Positions 11,722-23,557 of a stretch of 64,000 bases of DNA are shown piece by piece; the stretch's first letter is position 1, and the number at the start of each line of letters is the position of its first letter. The stretch is from the NCBI RefSeq assembly GCF_000247695.1, contig NW_004624783.1, positions 6,392,694 through 6,456,693 of the forward strand, written 5' to 3'. Below the pieces are notes generated by a model that was given only the letters and a program-made list of their open reading frames with translations, had not been told where the DNA came from and ran no database searches. This DNA comes from Heterocephalus glaber (lineage: Eukaryota; Chordata; Mammalia; Rodentia; Bathyergidae). Position numbers and translations under genes: made by a program.

Positions 11722-11808
11722 TGTGTGTGTGTGTACTGGGGATCAAACTCGGGCCCTTGCGCTTGCGCAGCAGCCGGTGAAACCACTGAGCTAAATCCCT
11801 GACCCTCT
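11722..11808 (-). repeat. ID-like SINE (young type) with (GT)n tail
   Basis: The A tail has become (GT)7. Body 'tactggggatcaaactcggg' to 'gctaaatccctgaccc'. A second (GT)n at 11819-11830 follows, possibly the target duplication. Confidence 0.9.
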
Positions 11809-12307
11809 TTTCCTGTCTTTGTGTGTGTGTTCCCCCTGCCCATTTGCATTCTCCCAGCTGTGTTGGTACTACTCTGTACACGTTGCAGTTGTTTCTGTCT
11901 CTTGTGCTATTGATATAGTTCTCTCTTCCAGAATATTTTGCTGTCTTACTTTTGTACCCCAGACAAGCTTGTTGACTGCCATATAGGTGCTGACATATAT
12001 GTTTGAAATGAAAGGAAAGAACCTGTGAGGATAAGGTGAGGGGGACCTGGGACTGGTACATGTAGTGGTGGTGAGAACTGCCGTAGAAAGAAACTGGAAT
12101 TTATTCCAAGTGTGGAATGGAATAAAGCCATCTTAAATGAGGAAGTGAAGTGATAAGGATGACAGAATGACAGCTTTGATGATGGATCTCTGCTTTAGAA
12201 TATTGTCTCTCGCATATATACATACTGATTAAATCACTGGTTTTAAGTTAGAAAATAAATTGATTTCTCCTTAGAATGTTAAATCGGTGTTTTTCTAGGA
12301 AATACTT

Positions 12308-12497
12308 TTTTTGTTTTTTGGAACAGGGGATGGAACTCGGTCGGGACCTTCTGCTTGCGAGGCAGGCACTGGAACCAGCTAAATCCCTGGCCCTCTAAGA
12401 ATACATGTGTTTTTTTTTTTTTGGTATCGGGGATTGAACTCGAGTCCTTGTGCTTGCGAGGCAGACGGCAGAACCACTGAGCTAAATCCCCGGCCCT
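12308..12497 (-). repeat. Two young ID-like SINEs in the same place and orientation
   Basis: Copies at 12314-12395 and 12410-12497 are separated by 'taagaatacatgtgt'. 'aggaa(t)ac' motifs flank each, suggesting the second inserted at or near the first one's target duplication. Confidence 0.9.
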
Positions 12498-13187
12498 AGG
12501 AATACGTTTTTAAAAGAAATTTAAATCCATTACAGATATAGCTATCTCAGATTTTTTTTTTTTAACTTCTTTTCTCATTTCTTGGTTGCCTGGATTTTAA
12601 TCAAAATTGGGTTTCCTTGAATTAGTAGACTAAAAGTAAACAAAATATTTTGGTCACTGTTCTTTGGAAATCCTTTGTGGTTTGGAAGTGGTATTCCTCT
12701 AGGATTTCGGCAGCTTCATTCACATTCCACAGACAGTCCAGCCAAATGATGCTAGTAAATGGGCTTCAGAAGAAGTTCAGGTGCAGAGTCTCAAATTTAG
12801 AGCTTGAGCAATAAAACTGTTGGGAGGGAGACTCCAAGTGAAGTTTCTTAACTTTTATCTTGACATTAGTTATAAAACATTTAGTATTATAAATTCTCCT
12901 TGGGTGAGTACTTCTATAGCTCAGCAAACAATTGCTTTGTAAGATTATTTTGTATAAAAAGCTGCATTTCTTCCAAAGTTTGAGAATTCTTACATATTTT
13001 GGTTCATTGAAATTGTCAGGAGAACATATAGTATTAGCACTAGCCAAAGATCTGAGGTTGTAAATAATGATTTATTTATGAGCATTATCACCTTTTCCCA
13101 ATACTGAAGTTATTTCCAGGTCTGACATACATTAAGACTCATTGTTCTCTGGATCTTTTTGCTTCTAATTAACATCTCTTTTTACAG

Positions 13188-13227
13188 GATTCATGAATAA
13201 AATTTTCCATCCCAACATTGATGAAGC
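13188..13227 (+). CDS. UBE2H: UBE2H coding exon, residues 69-82 (partial gene; N-terminal exons lie upstream of window)
   Basis: UBE2H is an E2 ubiquitin-conjugating enzyme that accepts ubiquitin from E1 on a cysteine thioester and passes it to substrates such as histones or to an E3 partner, including the CTLH/MAEA complex in erythroid cells. This exon follows a pyrimidine-rich acceptor ending tttacag and ends at a gtaagt donor. It reads (G)FMNKIFHPNIDEA, which I recognise as the UBE2H E2 core containing the HPN motif (H75-P-N) beside the active site. It enters in phase 1 and leaves the Ala codon split (GC|G), and the G is supplied by the exon at 14931. The exon is only 40 nt long, and a long (TC)n tract begins about 58 nt after the donor. 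Recognition is from the protein sequence; no upstream UBE2H exon was found in 1-13187. Confidence 0.95.
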
Positions 13228-13282
13228 GTAAGTAACTATTTAAAAATGTTTATATGTTAGCAACAACTGCTCTTGGTCAGAG

Positions 13283-13285
<3 letters not shown>

Positions 13286-13355
<70 letters not shown>

Positions 13356-13367
13356 GTCTCTCTCTCC
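13286..13367. repeat. Long (TC)n tract just downstream of a UBE2H 5' splice site
   Basis: About 80 nt of nearly pure TC, with one TATC and one TGTC interruption, starting 58 nt after the donor of the 40-nt exon. Intronic UCUU/CU-rich tracts bind PTB-type splicing repressors. Confidence 0.95.
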
Positions 13368-13744
13368 ATTATAAAAGAACCCTCAGTTATCATTTTGGGT
13401 TTGATGGGAGGCAGGACTGTTTGAGTGCTCATTTGAAATGTAGAGTCCCAAGGATATGGTATTACAGACGACTGTGCTCCACTCAGTGTGCTGCTTAGTA
13501 TTTTCCATTGTCCTGACTAGATCCTTCATTTCCCTCACTATCCAATGTTAATTTCTAATGTTCCACATCTCAGTTCTTATTGTATAGGTACAGATCAGTG
13601 ATCTGTTTTCAATTTACAAATTTACTATTTTGAGCCTTTAAGGTATTTCTTTTTCAAGGAAAGGCAAGTATGAATGATTAGTTTCATTGCAGTCAGTGAC
13701 TCAATTATTCCCTTTCTTTGCTTCTAGTATTTTATTAGTGATTT

Positions 13745-13883
13745 GGGGGGAGGGGCAGGTTCTCTCTATGTAGTTCAGCCTGGCCTTGAATGTACTATGT
13801 AGCCCAGGCTGGCCTCAAACTCAATCCTCTTTTCTCAGCCTCCCAAGTGCTGGGATTCTAGGCGTGCACCACCATGCCCAGCT
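13745..13883 (-). repeat. B1 SINE with 29-nt duplication
   Basis: 'ctctatgtagttcagcctgg' and 'actatgtagcccaggctgg' are the two duplicated units. Flanking gtgat(a/t)t on both sides. Confidence 0.92.
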
Positions 13884-14210
13884 GTAAGTGATATTTTAAA
13901 ATGATTCTAGTATAGTCTATTTTGTCCTCCCACTGGTATTTAGAACACATAATTATTTGGACTGCAGTTTTTACTTTGCATGGCGTTCAGTTTTGCTGTT
14001 GGTCACACAATTTACATATGAGGATTCTCTGGACCTTGCATGAGTAGGTTGTATATATACATCTTGCCTTTTCATCATTTAATTTTTCAGGGTATCAGTC
14101 ATCCTAACAAAGGATATTCTCTTATGTAAGCAAAGTATAGATGTCAGATTTAGTAATTTAATACTGTGATAATTTTTTACCTAATCTGCTTCCATACTGC
14201 AATGATGAAT

Positions 14211-14356
14211 CTTTTTTTTTGAGACAGAGCCTCTCTGTGCAGTTCAGGCTGGCCCTGAACTCACTGTGTAGCCTAGGCTGGCCTTGAACTCTGGGTGATC
14301 CTCCTGCCTGAGGCTCCCAAGTGCTGGGATTACAGGTGTGTTTCACCATGCCCAGC
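14211..14356 (-). repeat. B1 SINE with 29-nt duplication
   Basis: Full-length with 'tttttttgagacagagcctc' start and 'ttcaccatgcccagc' end. 'gatgaatc' lies just before the tail. Confidence 0.93.
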
Positions 14357-14370
14357 AGTAATGTACTTTT

Positions 14371-14452
14371 TATTTTTTTGGTACCTGGGATTGAACTTGG
14401 GACCTTTCTCTTGCGAGGCAGGCGAAGAAGCACTGAGCTGAATCCCTGGCCC
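14371..14452 (-). repeat. ID-like SINE (young type)
   Basis: Perfect target duplication agtaatgtacttttt on both sides (14356-14370 and 14453-14467), immediately adjoining the B1. Confidence 0.95.
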
Positions 14453-14930
14453 AGTAATGTACTTTTTAACACCTTTTTTCTTTCTTTTTTAAGGAAAAGA
14501 AAGGATTTAGCCCTGGATCACATTGCAATCATCTGTCGTGCTTCCTTATGCAACTGTAACGTGGAATAGTTCTTTGGGCTGCTCTTTATAAAGTTAATGT
14601 TTTTAAAGACTAGACTGGTTATTTTATAAATTGGTCTTCAGTTTGAGTTTGCTTGTTTCACTAGAGTCAGGGTATGTACACACTTAGCCACACAGAGAGA
14701 TCTCTGCCTTTACTTTCCAGTGTTAATTCTGATCACCTGGTTACCACTTTCCTTTTCAATCTGTACGGGGACACTTAAGGCCTTATAAATAGTCTCATAT
14801 TTTCTCCCAATTGGGTTTTGTTTTGTTTTTAAAGGATTTATGAAAAGCATTTCAAGTCAAAATTAGTTGCCAGTTACATGCAACTAACTTTGTAATTTTT
14901 TTTAAATTCCATTCTTTCCATCTGTTTCAG

Positions 14931-14983
14931 GTCAGGAACTGTGTGTCTAGATGTAATTAATCAAACTTGGACAGCTCTCTATG
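14931..14983 (+). CDS. UBE2H: UBE2H catalytic-cysteine exon, residues 82-100
   Basis: The exon follows a tttcag acceptor and ends at a gtgagt donor. Joined to the preceding exon it reads ASGTVCLDVINQTWTALY plus the first base of Asp100. The cysteine in TVCLD is Cys87, the thioester-forming active-site residue of UBE2H. TWTALY belongs to the helix/loop after the active site. The exon is 53 nt, so this exon and the previous 40-nt exon sum to 93 nt. Skipping both together would keep the frame but remove the HPN motif and the catalytic cysteine (31 residues). Skipping either alone shifts the frame. No substitution is seen relative to the UBE2H sequence as I know it. Confidence 0.96.
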
Positions 14984-15639
14984 GTGAGTTTCGCCAAGGG
15001 TTATTTTTTTGGAGATGTTGAGATACTGCCTAAAATAATGTTTGGCTTTGCTTTTCTAACTTAAGATGTTTTGTTGGGAATGGGAAGGGATTTTGAGGGA
15101 TGGATGGGAAAGTTTGATCAGTGAAAAAAAAATGTTTTCTAAAGTACAAACTTCAGTTTAACAGTGCAAATTTAAAATATTTTTATGAGATTCTGAGCTT
15201 AAGGTTTAGTGTACACAGATAACTCATACGTAAACATTTACATATGTGTGTACTCAGAAGCACATTGTATATGTGTTTATATGTATATCATTTAATTTTG
15301 GAAAATTTAGGAATGTCTTTCTTAAGTGAGGTGAATGATACAATAAGAGATTCCAGAGATCATCTGTTTCAAAGGCCAGATGCTCCTTATGAAGCGGAGT
15401 GACTGAGCCTTTCTTTGGGTCTGAAATTAACTCAGCTCTTACAGTGAATCAACAAATGAATGTCCCAGCTCCACAGAATCTTATGCCGAACATCACAGAG
15501 AGATAGAGGAGTATTAGGCCTTCTTTCCTTGAGCTTTAACTGCTTAGGGAGCTGAGAATTTTCTAAAATAAATTTAAAGTTAGAGATGCAACAAATGGGA
15601 TTTTTCTACCTACATGTCCAAGTACTCAGATTCATGGAC

Positions 15640-15885
15640 ATCCTGTGCTCCAGTGCCCCTACCCCAAGAGCTTCCTCTGATTCTTCTGCTGACGCTCATC
15701 TCTGGGTACTCTTTCTCTTTATAGCTCTTTCTTATGCTTCACTTATACTTTTGTACCTGTATTTGTTGTTTATGGCTACATTTTTGTCCTGCTAGACTTG
15801 TTTCTTACCTGAAGGGCTGTCAGGTGCATGTCTGATCTGTCTTTAAGTCCTTGGACTCCTAGCACAATACCTCTCAGCAGTATGA
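15640..15885 (+). repeat. L2 LINE 3' fragment
   Basis: 'ccccaagagcttcctctgat', 'tgtacctgtatttgttgtt', 'ctgctagacttgtttctta' and 'ctcctagcacaatacctctc' are in the order of the L2 3' end. Confidence 0.55.
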
Positions 15886-16134
15886 GTTGCAGGAATGAGA
15901 GGTATGTGTAACAGTTGCTGAAGGCCACAGGTAGAAGAAGGAAAGATCGCTTACGGCTGGGCTTATCTTTGGATGGCTTCCTTTAGTTGAAGCATTGTGA
16001 GACCTTTTAATGGTCTAAGGTAAAAAGGCCTCTCAGCCCTCCCACAGGCTGAGAGTCACCTTTGCCAGGCATCCTTGTACCAGGTTGGTGAGTGAGAATC
16101 ACAGAGGGAGGTTGGTCACCAACAGAACAGTTAA

Positions 16135-16275
16135 TCCCCCCACCTTGATCCTGTCATTTAAAAATTATTTCCTCTACCTAGAATTCTGGTTTTCATATGA
16201 CTAGGACCCTTCTTTTCTCACTTCAAGCGTCACCTCCTCAGAGAAGCCATTTCATTGCACAGTACCTTCTTTTAA
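16135..16275 (+). repeat. L2 LINE fragment
   Basis: 'cttcaagcgtcacctcctca' followed by gagaagccatttcattgcac matches the L2 'tgtcacctcctccgggaagcc' region. The ID copy at 16294 follows. Confidence 0.5.
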
Positions 16276-16293
16276 ATAAAAATTTTTAAAAGC

Positions 16294-16396
16294 TTGGGCT
16301 GGGGATTTAGCTCAGTGGTGCCGCTGCCTGTCCCAAAAGTGCAAGGACCCAAGTTTGATTCCTGGTACCCAAAAATAAAAAAAAATTTTTTAAACC
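16294..16396 (+). repeat. ID-like SINE (young type)
   Basis: Body 'gggctggggatttagctcag' to 'gattcctggtaccc'. 'aatttttaaa' occurs on both sides as target duplication. Confidence 0.92.
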
Positions 16397-16466
16397 TGTT
16401 ATTTATCATTTATCTTGTTCTTTTTAATTATACGTGCCATGAAAGTTAGTGACTTACTTGTGCTTG

Positions 16467-16470
<4 letters not shown>

Positions 16471-16504
<34 letters not shown>
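16471..16504. repeat. (CA)n microsatellite
   Basis: About 17 uninterrupted CA units. Confidence 0.95.
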
Positions 16505-16507
<3 letters not shown>

Positions 16508-16924
16508 GCCTAAAGCAGTACCAAATGTACAGTGAGAATTTAACTGTTGACTTAAATGAATGCAGTAACTATGCTCTGCTGTTTAATATGAAAAGTTTTA
16601 GGGAGACATTGTCATAAGGAGATGAGACAACAAGAGAGAACATATACTCTGAAGCTGATTAAGTGGATTCCTTTTAAGATTTTTTTCTTATCTTTTTTTA
16701 TGGTTTAAAAAAGTCTCATGGCAGGCTGCCTGGAATATCTAATGTAATGAAGTGTTTTCTTAAACTACATTCACATTTTACAAATGTACATATCAAAATA
16801 CTGCAAGCTGGTTCCAATTACAATGAAGTAAATTAGACTTAGTTTCATTAAATCTTTTACCATTGACCAGAAAAGCTTCCTAGGAGAGGTTTGCTGATTC
16901 TCAAGTACCTCTTATCTTAGAACA

Positions 16925-17395
16925 AAATTTTTTAAATGACAGCTTTATTGAATTATGATGCACCAACATACAACTCATTCACTTAAAGTAATTCAGTAGC
17001 TTTTAGTATATTCACAATAATGTGCAACCATCACTATAGTCAATTTTAGAATATTTTCATCCCCTCAAAAAGAAATTCATACTCTAGCTATCCCCCAAAA
17101 CATTTCCTGGCAGCTATACCCTACTGTTCAGTTTCTGTAGATTTGTCTCTTCTAGACATTAGTTATCAATGAAGTTATATGAGATATGATCTTCTGTGAC
17201 TGGCTTTGTATGTTTCATAAGTTTTCAAGGTTCATCTGGTTATAACATGTATCAGAATTTCCTTTATATGACTAATATTTCATTATTACCACATTTTGTT
17301 TATGTGTTTGTCATAACATAGACATTTAGTTTGTTTACACCTTTGGGCTATTATAAATAATCCATTGGTAAATATTTGTACATAAATCTTTGGGG
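16925..17395 (-). mobile_element. L1M 3' UTR fragment
   Basis: The + strand shows the antisense of the mammalian-wide L1M 3' end: 'gacagctttattgaattatg', 'caaccatcactatagtcaat', 'ttcaaggttcatctgg' and 'ggctattataaataatcc', in order over about 470 bp. Confidence 0.8.
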
Positions 17396-17399
17396 TTTT

Positions 17400-17550
17400 G
17401 TGGGGAGGGGAAGGGACCAAGGTCTCAGTTTATAGTTCAGGCTGGCCTTGAGGTCACTGTGTAGCCCAGGCTGACCTCCAACTCAGGGCAATCCTTCTGC
17501 CTTAGCCTCCTGAGTGCTGAGATTACAGGTGTGCACCACCACGCCTGGCT
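17400..17550 (-). repeat. B1 SINE with 29-nt duplication
   Basis: Inserted at the end of the L1M fragment. 'gtttatagttcaggctggcc' and 'actgtgtagcccaggctgac' are the duplicated units. Confidence 0.92.
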
Positions 17551-18707
17551 CAAAAGTTGTACCGTTTTTACATTCCCACCAGCAGCTAGCTTTATGACCA
17601 AGGTTTCATCATATTTATAATTACAATATGTTCTTATTTTCTTGCAAAGCACTTAATAAGCAATAAGAGTTAAAGCACATTGGTCAAAGTGAACTGAAAT
17701 GAGACTTCCACAGTGCATATGTATGAGTTAGTCAAAGTGTTCCATAACAACTAATACTACAGGTAAGTGCAGGAAAACAAAAAGATTTCAAGAATGTAGT
17801 CAAAAGCATACTGAGCGTGGGAGAATTGATCTGACACTGTACTCAAAACTATTCTAAAAAAAAAGTGTTAATATTTCTTTCATGGAAAGTTTTAGAATGA
17901 GCAGGTAGTAAACACACTTTATATAAAAGTAATAGTAGAAACATTGGTTCATATAACCTTGAAGTTTATTCTTTAAACTTATCTGATCTTGAGTTCTGAA
18001 CTAAATTTTTATTACAAACTGCTAAAGCGTCTGGCATTGAAGGTGAATTCTCAGCCACTCTGTTTCCTGCAGTGATCCTTAAGAGAGTCTCAGTTCAAAG
18101 GACAAAAAAAATTCAACCTAACTTTATACTAAAAACTAATAGAGAAAGTTGGTATGTTAACATAAATATTAAACTGAAAAGCCAAAGGTATCCTAGCACC
18201 TGGAATTTGTTCCAACACCTGCCTCTTCCGTGTAATCCGGTGAGCAGAGACTTGATTGTGAAATTTCCTGCTGTTCATTTTGCCTGCAGTGTGTACTGTA
18301 CAGTGGGCATAAGAATGTATAGTAGAACAACAGTTCTCAGTTGAAATTTCAGACTTTACATTAATCATAACCTAATAGTAAACAGTGTCCATGTTAGCGG
18401 TAAATTTAGTTCTCTGTCCAGTTCCTTCCCAAGAATATTGATTTCTGATGGCCCATTTGACACATTGCTTCTGTTCTCATCCAGTGTTCTCTTTGCCAAG
18501 TGCGTGCAGTTTGTTCATTCAGAAGTTCAAAATTGTGTAATTGTTTAATCACCCAGTAATTTAAAATTTTATATTATTTAACCTTGCAGGAGAACTAATT
18601 ATATTTTGCAATATGGTTAATTTTGTAAAGATGCTTGTCATCAATATGGAGTAATCAAGAATGAAGTTATCTATGTGACTCTTGCACCATTAAAAGAAAG
18701 TAACAAG

Positions 18708-18792
18708 GTCGGGGATTTAGCTCAATGGCACCACGCCTGCCTGGCAAGCACAGGGTCCTGAGTTCAATCCCCACTACCATAAAATAAAAAAT
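18708..18792 (+). repeat. ID-like SINE (young type)
   Basis: Flanked by 'aagaaagtaac' and 'aagaaagtagc' (target duplication). Confidence 0.94.
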
Positions 18793-19981
18793 ATAAGAAA
18801 GTAGCAGATGACAAAATTGATTCATTTTTGGAATTCTTGCGTGGTAGCATTTTTTCACCTCCCTTCCTGCTCTTCCACACAGCAGTGAGAAAAGCATTGG
18901 AAAACTTAAAATGCAGCCAAGAGGGTCTGGATTTCAGTTTCAGAAACAAATGTAATTTTAAAGACTCATGGAGAGTTCATTAAGCTATGGGTAGCTTTTA
19001 AGCTCCTCTTTTGTTTTCTAGTTTTTCATTTTCTCCAAAACACATTTCATCTGTAGCTGGCTTAGCAGCCCACATTCCTGCACTGCAGTAGTTTTAATCT
19101 CCTGAATACTTGAGCCCTGCACATGTGTTTCTCTCTCAGCTTTCATTAACATTCACCCTAGATTGACTGGTAAATCACTTACATTGTGAATAAATAATAT
19201 GGAAAACTATTTTCTTATAAAATTGGGGCAGTTTGTAATTCTTCCCTTGTGGTCACTAGCTGGTAGATTGGATACTCCTACTGTTACATTGCTGAGGAGA
19301 AAAATAAACATTTTGGATGTTACTTCACCTAGTCACCTGGGGCACTAGTAACAGATGAATGAAGTCGACTGCTGATAGAAGGAATGTGGACAGAATTTAG
19401 AGATCAGATAAGAAAACAAGTTACTTTTACTGGAGACTTAGGGATATTTAAACATTTAATAATTCTCCTATCCCTCTTTTCGGCCAAGTAGCCTATGAAT
19501 CTTCCTAAATAATTCAGATTTGAAGGTAATTGTATCTTAAAACAGTGGTTTATGTTGCATTAATATATACTATTCATGGACATTTGAGTATAGTTACACT
19601 GACAAGGAGCCTATGTATGTGTTTGTTCATGGCTTATGGGCTGGCCAGCTACCATTTGAACATGCTCGAGAACTCAGTTTTGATCCATCCATGTTGGAAT
19701 CAGACATCCTCCTACCTTTGGAGCAGCTGGATGTCAGCCTGAATCTTCTAGGTACAGGCCAGGTAGAACAGTTTCCAGTGCACCTAAGAAAAGATGTGCA
19801 GTGTTTTAGATTTGCTGGCTTTCATACTATTTGGCTAGTGCCATAACCAACCCCCTTTATCTGCTTAGATGTCTTCAGAGGTAGTAATATGTGGCTCAGG
19901 AGTTTTAATTCGTTTTTCTCACAGGAAAATGGAGTCGTCTTGGGTTGAACAATTGCTGGAAATTTATTAGAAATACTGCAA

Positions 19982-20130
19982 TTGCCAGGCATGGTGACAC
20001 ATGCCTATAATCCCAGTTGGGATGCTAAGACAGGAGAATCGATGCAAGTTTGAGACTAGATTGGACTACATAGTGAGTTCGAGCACAGCCTGAACTACAT
20101 AGTGAGACCCTGTCTCAAAAGAAAAAAGCA
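19982..20130 (+). repeat. B1 SINE with 29-nt duplication
   Basis: 'gccaggcatggtgacacatg' to gtctcaaaagaaaaaagc. 'actgcaatt' before and 'gcaatgctgc' after hint at a short duplication. Confidence 0.9.
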
Positions 20131-20493
20131 ATGCTGCATTTACTAGTGGTCAGCTTTAGAACCATAAAGCAGGCTAGGCTTTATGGATTGTGGAACATGA
20201 GCCAGCCAGGGTGTGACTCTGAAAGACAACCATAGCTACATTCTGCTTCTTTTAAGGTTACAGTTTTAGGGCTCGACATCCATTCTCAATTATATGGACA
20301 AGTATCCTTGACTGGTTTTCTCTTCCTTTCCTTGTCATTACAATGTATAAGTAAACATGCGTGGACACTTAGCTTGTGATTTCATGATGTTATCTCTTGT
20401 TATTTTCTGACAGTGACAACTAAATTATAGCCTAATTTAAAAAACTATTTTAATAATGAGTTTTTGTATAACTGTAAGAATACCCAGCTAGAG

Positions 20494-20576
20494 GGCTGGG
20501 GATTTAGCTCTGGCACCATGCCTGCCTTGCACACACAAGGTCCTGAGTACAATCCCTGGTACCAAAAAAAAAAAAG
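20494..20576 (+). repeat. ID-like SINE (young type)
   Basis: Target duplication 'gaatacccagctagag' perfect on both sides. A few A-box bases are deleted. Confidence 0.95.
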
Positions 20577-20589
20577 AATACCCAGCTAG

Positions 20590-20720
20590 AGCTGGAGATG
20601 GTGGTGCACACCTGTAATCAGTATTTAGGAGGCAGAGGCAGGAGAATCAGCATGAGTTTGAGGGCAGCCTGCGCTACATAGCAAGACCCTGTCTCAAAAA
20701 ACAAACAAACAAACAAAAAG
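20590..20720 (+). repeat. B1-related SINE, short form
   Basis: Starts at the 3' copy of the ID target duplication and ends (AAAC)n. Target 'acc(c/t)agcta' repeats after it. Confidence 0.88.
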
Positions 20721-20875
20721 ACCTAGCTAATTATACATTAACTGCCCTCATTTCAAGAAAGTTAATAATAAATTCTATTACCATGTTTTAGCTTACAGTC
20801 TCTGAAAGTAAGCAAGGTCATAGCAGGCTTGACCTAGAATGACCTCTAACAAATATCTCAAAAAGGCAAGAAGTA

Positions 20876-20975
20876 GGGGCTGGGGATTTAGCTCAGTGGT
20901 TTTGTCGCCTGCTGCATAAGCACAAGAACCTGAGCTCGATCCCCGGTACCCAAAACAAAACAAAACAAACAAACT
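20876..20975 (+). repeat. ID-like SINE (young type)
   Basis: Body to 'gatccccggtaccc' with an (AAAAC)n tail. Confidence 0.93.
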
Positions 20976-21175
20976 TGAGAAGTGTGTTGAGATTGACAAG
21001 CCAATGAGCAGTATTTGGCAAGCAGGGGTTTTCTTCATTCTGGTCTATGTAACAGTATTCATTTTCTTCTGTAGATCTCTGCAGTTTAAATGCATTGGGG
21101 GAGGGGCCGTAATTAGGCAACAAAAAGGAAATGATTTTATAAGTAAGTTTGGAACGCTTTAAAATAGTCCATGTT

Positions 21176-21270
21176 GGGCCGGGGATTTAGCTCAGTGGTT
21201 TCGCCACCTGCTGCACAAGTGCAAGGACCCGAGTTCCATCCCCGGTACCAAATCAAACAAACAAAAAAAT
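21176..21270 (+). repeat. ID-like SINE (young type)
   Basis: Target duplication 'aatagtccatgtt' / 'aatagttcatgtt'. Confidence 0.95.
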
Positions 21271-21499
21271 AGTTCATGTTATTATAATTACACACCTCAG
21301 GTTAGTGACCTGGTGATTAGTACTTAGCAGAATATATCTACTGTTCTCCACATTTTTGTACCTTGCATCTTTGACATTACCCTTTCCCACTTAAACAGTG
21401 ACCTGTTTCTAAGCTTAAAATATTTGAAAGCCAAAATTCTACCACTGACATTAAGTAATGTCATGTGTATTGCAAAATTCTTTTAAGTATTTGATCACC

Positions 21500-21705
21500 A
21501 TCACTCCCACCCTCCTACCTCCACCCCACTGCCCAATATGGGAGGTTGAACCCCAGGTCTTCATACTAAACTACACTGCCAACCCTTTTTTATTTTTATT
21601 TTGAGACAGGGACTCACTAATTTAAGTTGCCCAGAGTGGGTTTGAACTTTCAACCTTCCTCAGCCTTCCAGAGTGCAGGGATTGCCACCAAGGCCCACTG
21701 AGTGT
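21500..21705 (-). repeat. Degenerate old ID plus B1-related SINE
   Basis: 'gggaggttgaaccccaggtc' then 'tgagacagggactcactaat'. Heavily diverged; composite in reverse orientation. Confidence 0.6.
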
Positions 21706-22267
21706 TATACTAATCCTTAATTCCTACTAATTGCTCTAGCTTTTGAAGAGTTGTGAGTAGGGATATGTTTCCATCTGTTTGGGCTTTTGCCTGCATTGAA
21801 GCCTTTGTATTTTATCCACACATAAAACCCTCTCAGTTAAATAATTATATGCATTCTTACATTTATTTAGCAGATTGGCAGTGGTGTACATTGTTCTATT
21901 TGCAGCTTGTTAGCATTCACCAAACTAACTGGCAAACTAATGGGGCCTGCACCACAGAACATCTCTGGGGTGGGCTACTCCAGCTCACCCCTTATGTGCC
22001 CTCGGGACAGCAGGGAAATGGGCTGCTGATCATTGAAGCTGAGTTCAAAGTCATTCTTTCAGAAAATGTTACATTTTGAAGTCTGCCTCTCTTTCTGAGG
22101 ATATTCTAGGTTGGCTTTATTGAAGTTTCCTCAGGGAGAATGTCTGCCATTTTTTAAGGCCTTCTGCTTACCAAGTTTGATTGTTGTTGTTTTTTTTCCC
22201 AAACACAGCAACTGTTCACTTGTGTCCAGTTGGGATTCTCCACTAACAAGAGATTTTTTTTGTTTTT

Positions 22268-22421
22268 GTTTTTTTCTTTTGTTTTTGAGACAGGGTCTCT
22301 GTAGTTCAGGCTGGCCTCGAACTCACTGTGTAGCCAAGGCTGTCCTCAAACTCTTGGCAATCCTCTTGCCTTAGTGTTCCAAGTGCTGGGACTACAGGCG
22401 TGTGCCACCATGCCTGGCCAG
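22268..22421 (-). repeat. B1 SINE with 29-nt duplication
   Basis: (TTTTG)n tail. Flanking 'agagat(t)ttttt' / 'agaggttttt' is a plausible target duplication. Confidence 0.93.
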
Positions 22422-23472
22422 AGGTTTTTGAATACTCTTCCCTTTTTTGTAGACTTTCAGTTTTTTAATGTTCACAGACTATAAGCAAGAAGAAAAGTGA
22501 AAAACTCAAATCCATTGTTGTTGAACCTTCTTAGGAGCTGATAAAAGTTAATCTATTAATTTGCCCCAAATCATTATATAACCAAAGGAAATATGCAAAT
22601 CATACTTACTTGGTTACTGGTTTTTATACGTACATAAAAGGCATACCTCCCCCCCAAAAAACTTGACAAATAAAGATTTTATGGTTTGCTTTATTCTGAA
22701 CAAATCATGACTTGGTTGGCTTCACCATGGTTTCAGTGAGCAAAAGTCAACCGATGGGATTTTGAAAGGTTAGTATTTGATTTTTCTTAGTTAATCAAGG
22801 ATATGAATAACATGGTTGAAATTCCCATATGACCCCAACTTCACCATTAGTTTCAACTCTGTTGGCCAGAAGCTTGGGGAAAGAGATATGTTCAAATCAC
22901 AGAGAAAATAATTAGTTCTAGACCATGAGAATTGATGCCATGTGATATTGTCCATCTTTTTACCTCCCCAGTTATGAACAGGATTTTTATTTTCTTCCTC
23001 TCCCTTCAGCCCTGCTCCTTACTCAATTACGGAACAGGTAGATAACCTCAGAGTACTGACCGACCCTGTGGTTTGCATCTTGAGCAACCGAGAGTCTTTC
23101 ATCAAAAGGGAGACGAGGCAGCAAAATGTAAACTTGTTTGGTAGCATACTTCTGGATAGAAAGAGCTTTGAACATGAGCAAGAGGAACTTTCTATTTATG
23201 AGAAATTACCCAGGTGATTGTTTTATTAGAAAGATGAGAGAGTTTGGAGCCATGAAGCCATCCAGGAGATAGCTGCCCCATCCAGGGCTGAGGTGATAGT
23301 TAGAGTTACATGCATACGTGCCAAGGAAAGTAGAGGAGGACCTAGAGGCATTTCATTAGGGCCACAAGCAAGTAGACACTAACTTAAGTACATGGAGTAT
23401 GGGAAGAAAGCTTAACCAAACTCCTTCTAGAAGTTTGGAGCCCAGGGGCAAGGGTGTTAGAGTCCCTTTATT

Positions 23473-23557
23473 GGGCCAGGGATTTAGCTCAGTGGTTCTG
23501 CTTCCTGTCTCGCAAGTGCAAGGTTCTGAGTTCGATCTCTGGTACCAAAAAAAAAGT
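23473..23557 (+). repeat. ID-like SINE (young type)
   Basis: Target duplication 'agtccctttatt' / 'agtccctttact'. Confidence 0.95.

Larger units (their letters stand above)
1..13187 (+). other. UBE2H: UBE2H intron (3' part) upstream of the 40-nt exon
   Basis: No UBE2H exon or other gene was recognised here. The repeats are listed separately. Stretches over 300 nt in which I see only unsorted unique intronic DNA are 1740-2620, 4430-5190, 5375-6340, 9745-10290 and 12500-13187. The last contains the polypyrimidine tract and acceptor for the exon at 13188. The window edge cuts this intron, so its true length is unknown. Confidence 0.75.
13228..14930 (+). other. UBE2H: UBE2H intron between the HPN exon and the catalytic exon
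   Basis: 1.7-kb GT-AG intron (gtaagt...tttcag) carrying a long (TC)n tract, two minus-strand B1 copies and one minus-strand ID copy inserted directly beside the second B1. Confidence 0.9.

Noticed and set aside
1..13187. Upstream UBE2H exons ([21 protein letters not shown] region and earlier)
   Set aside because: No matching coding segment in any frame; these exons must lie before the window.
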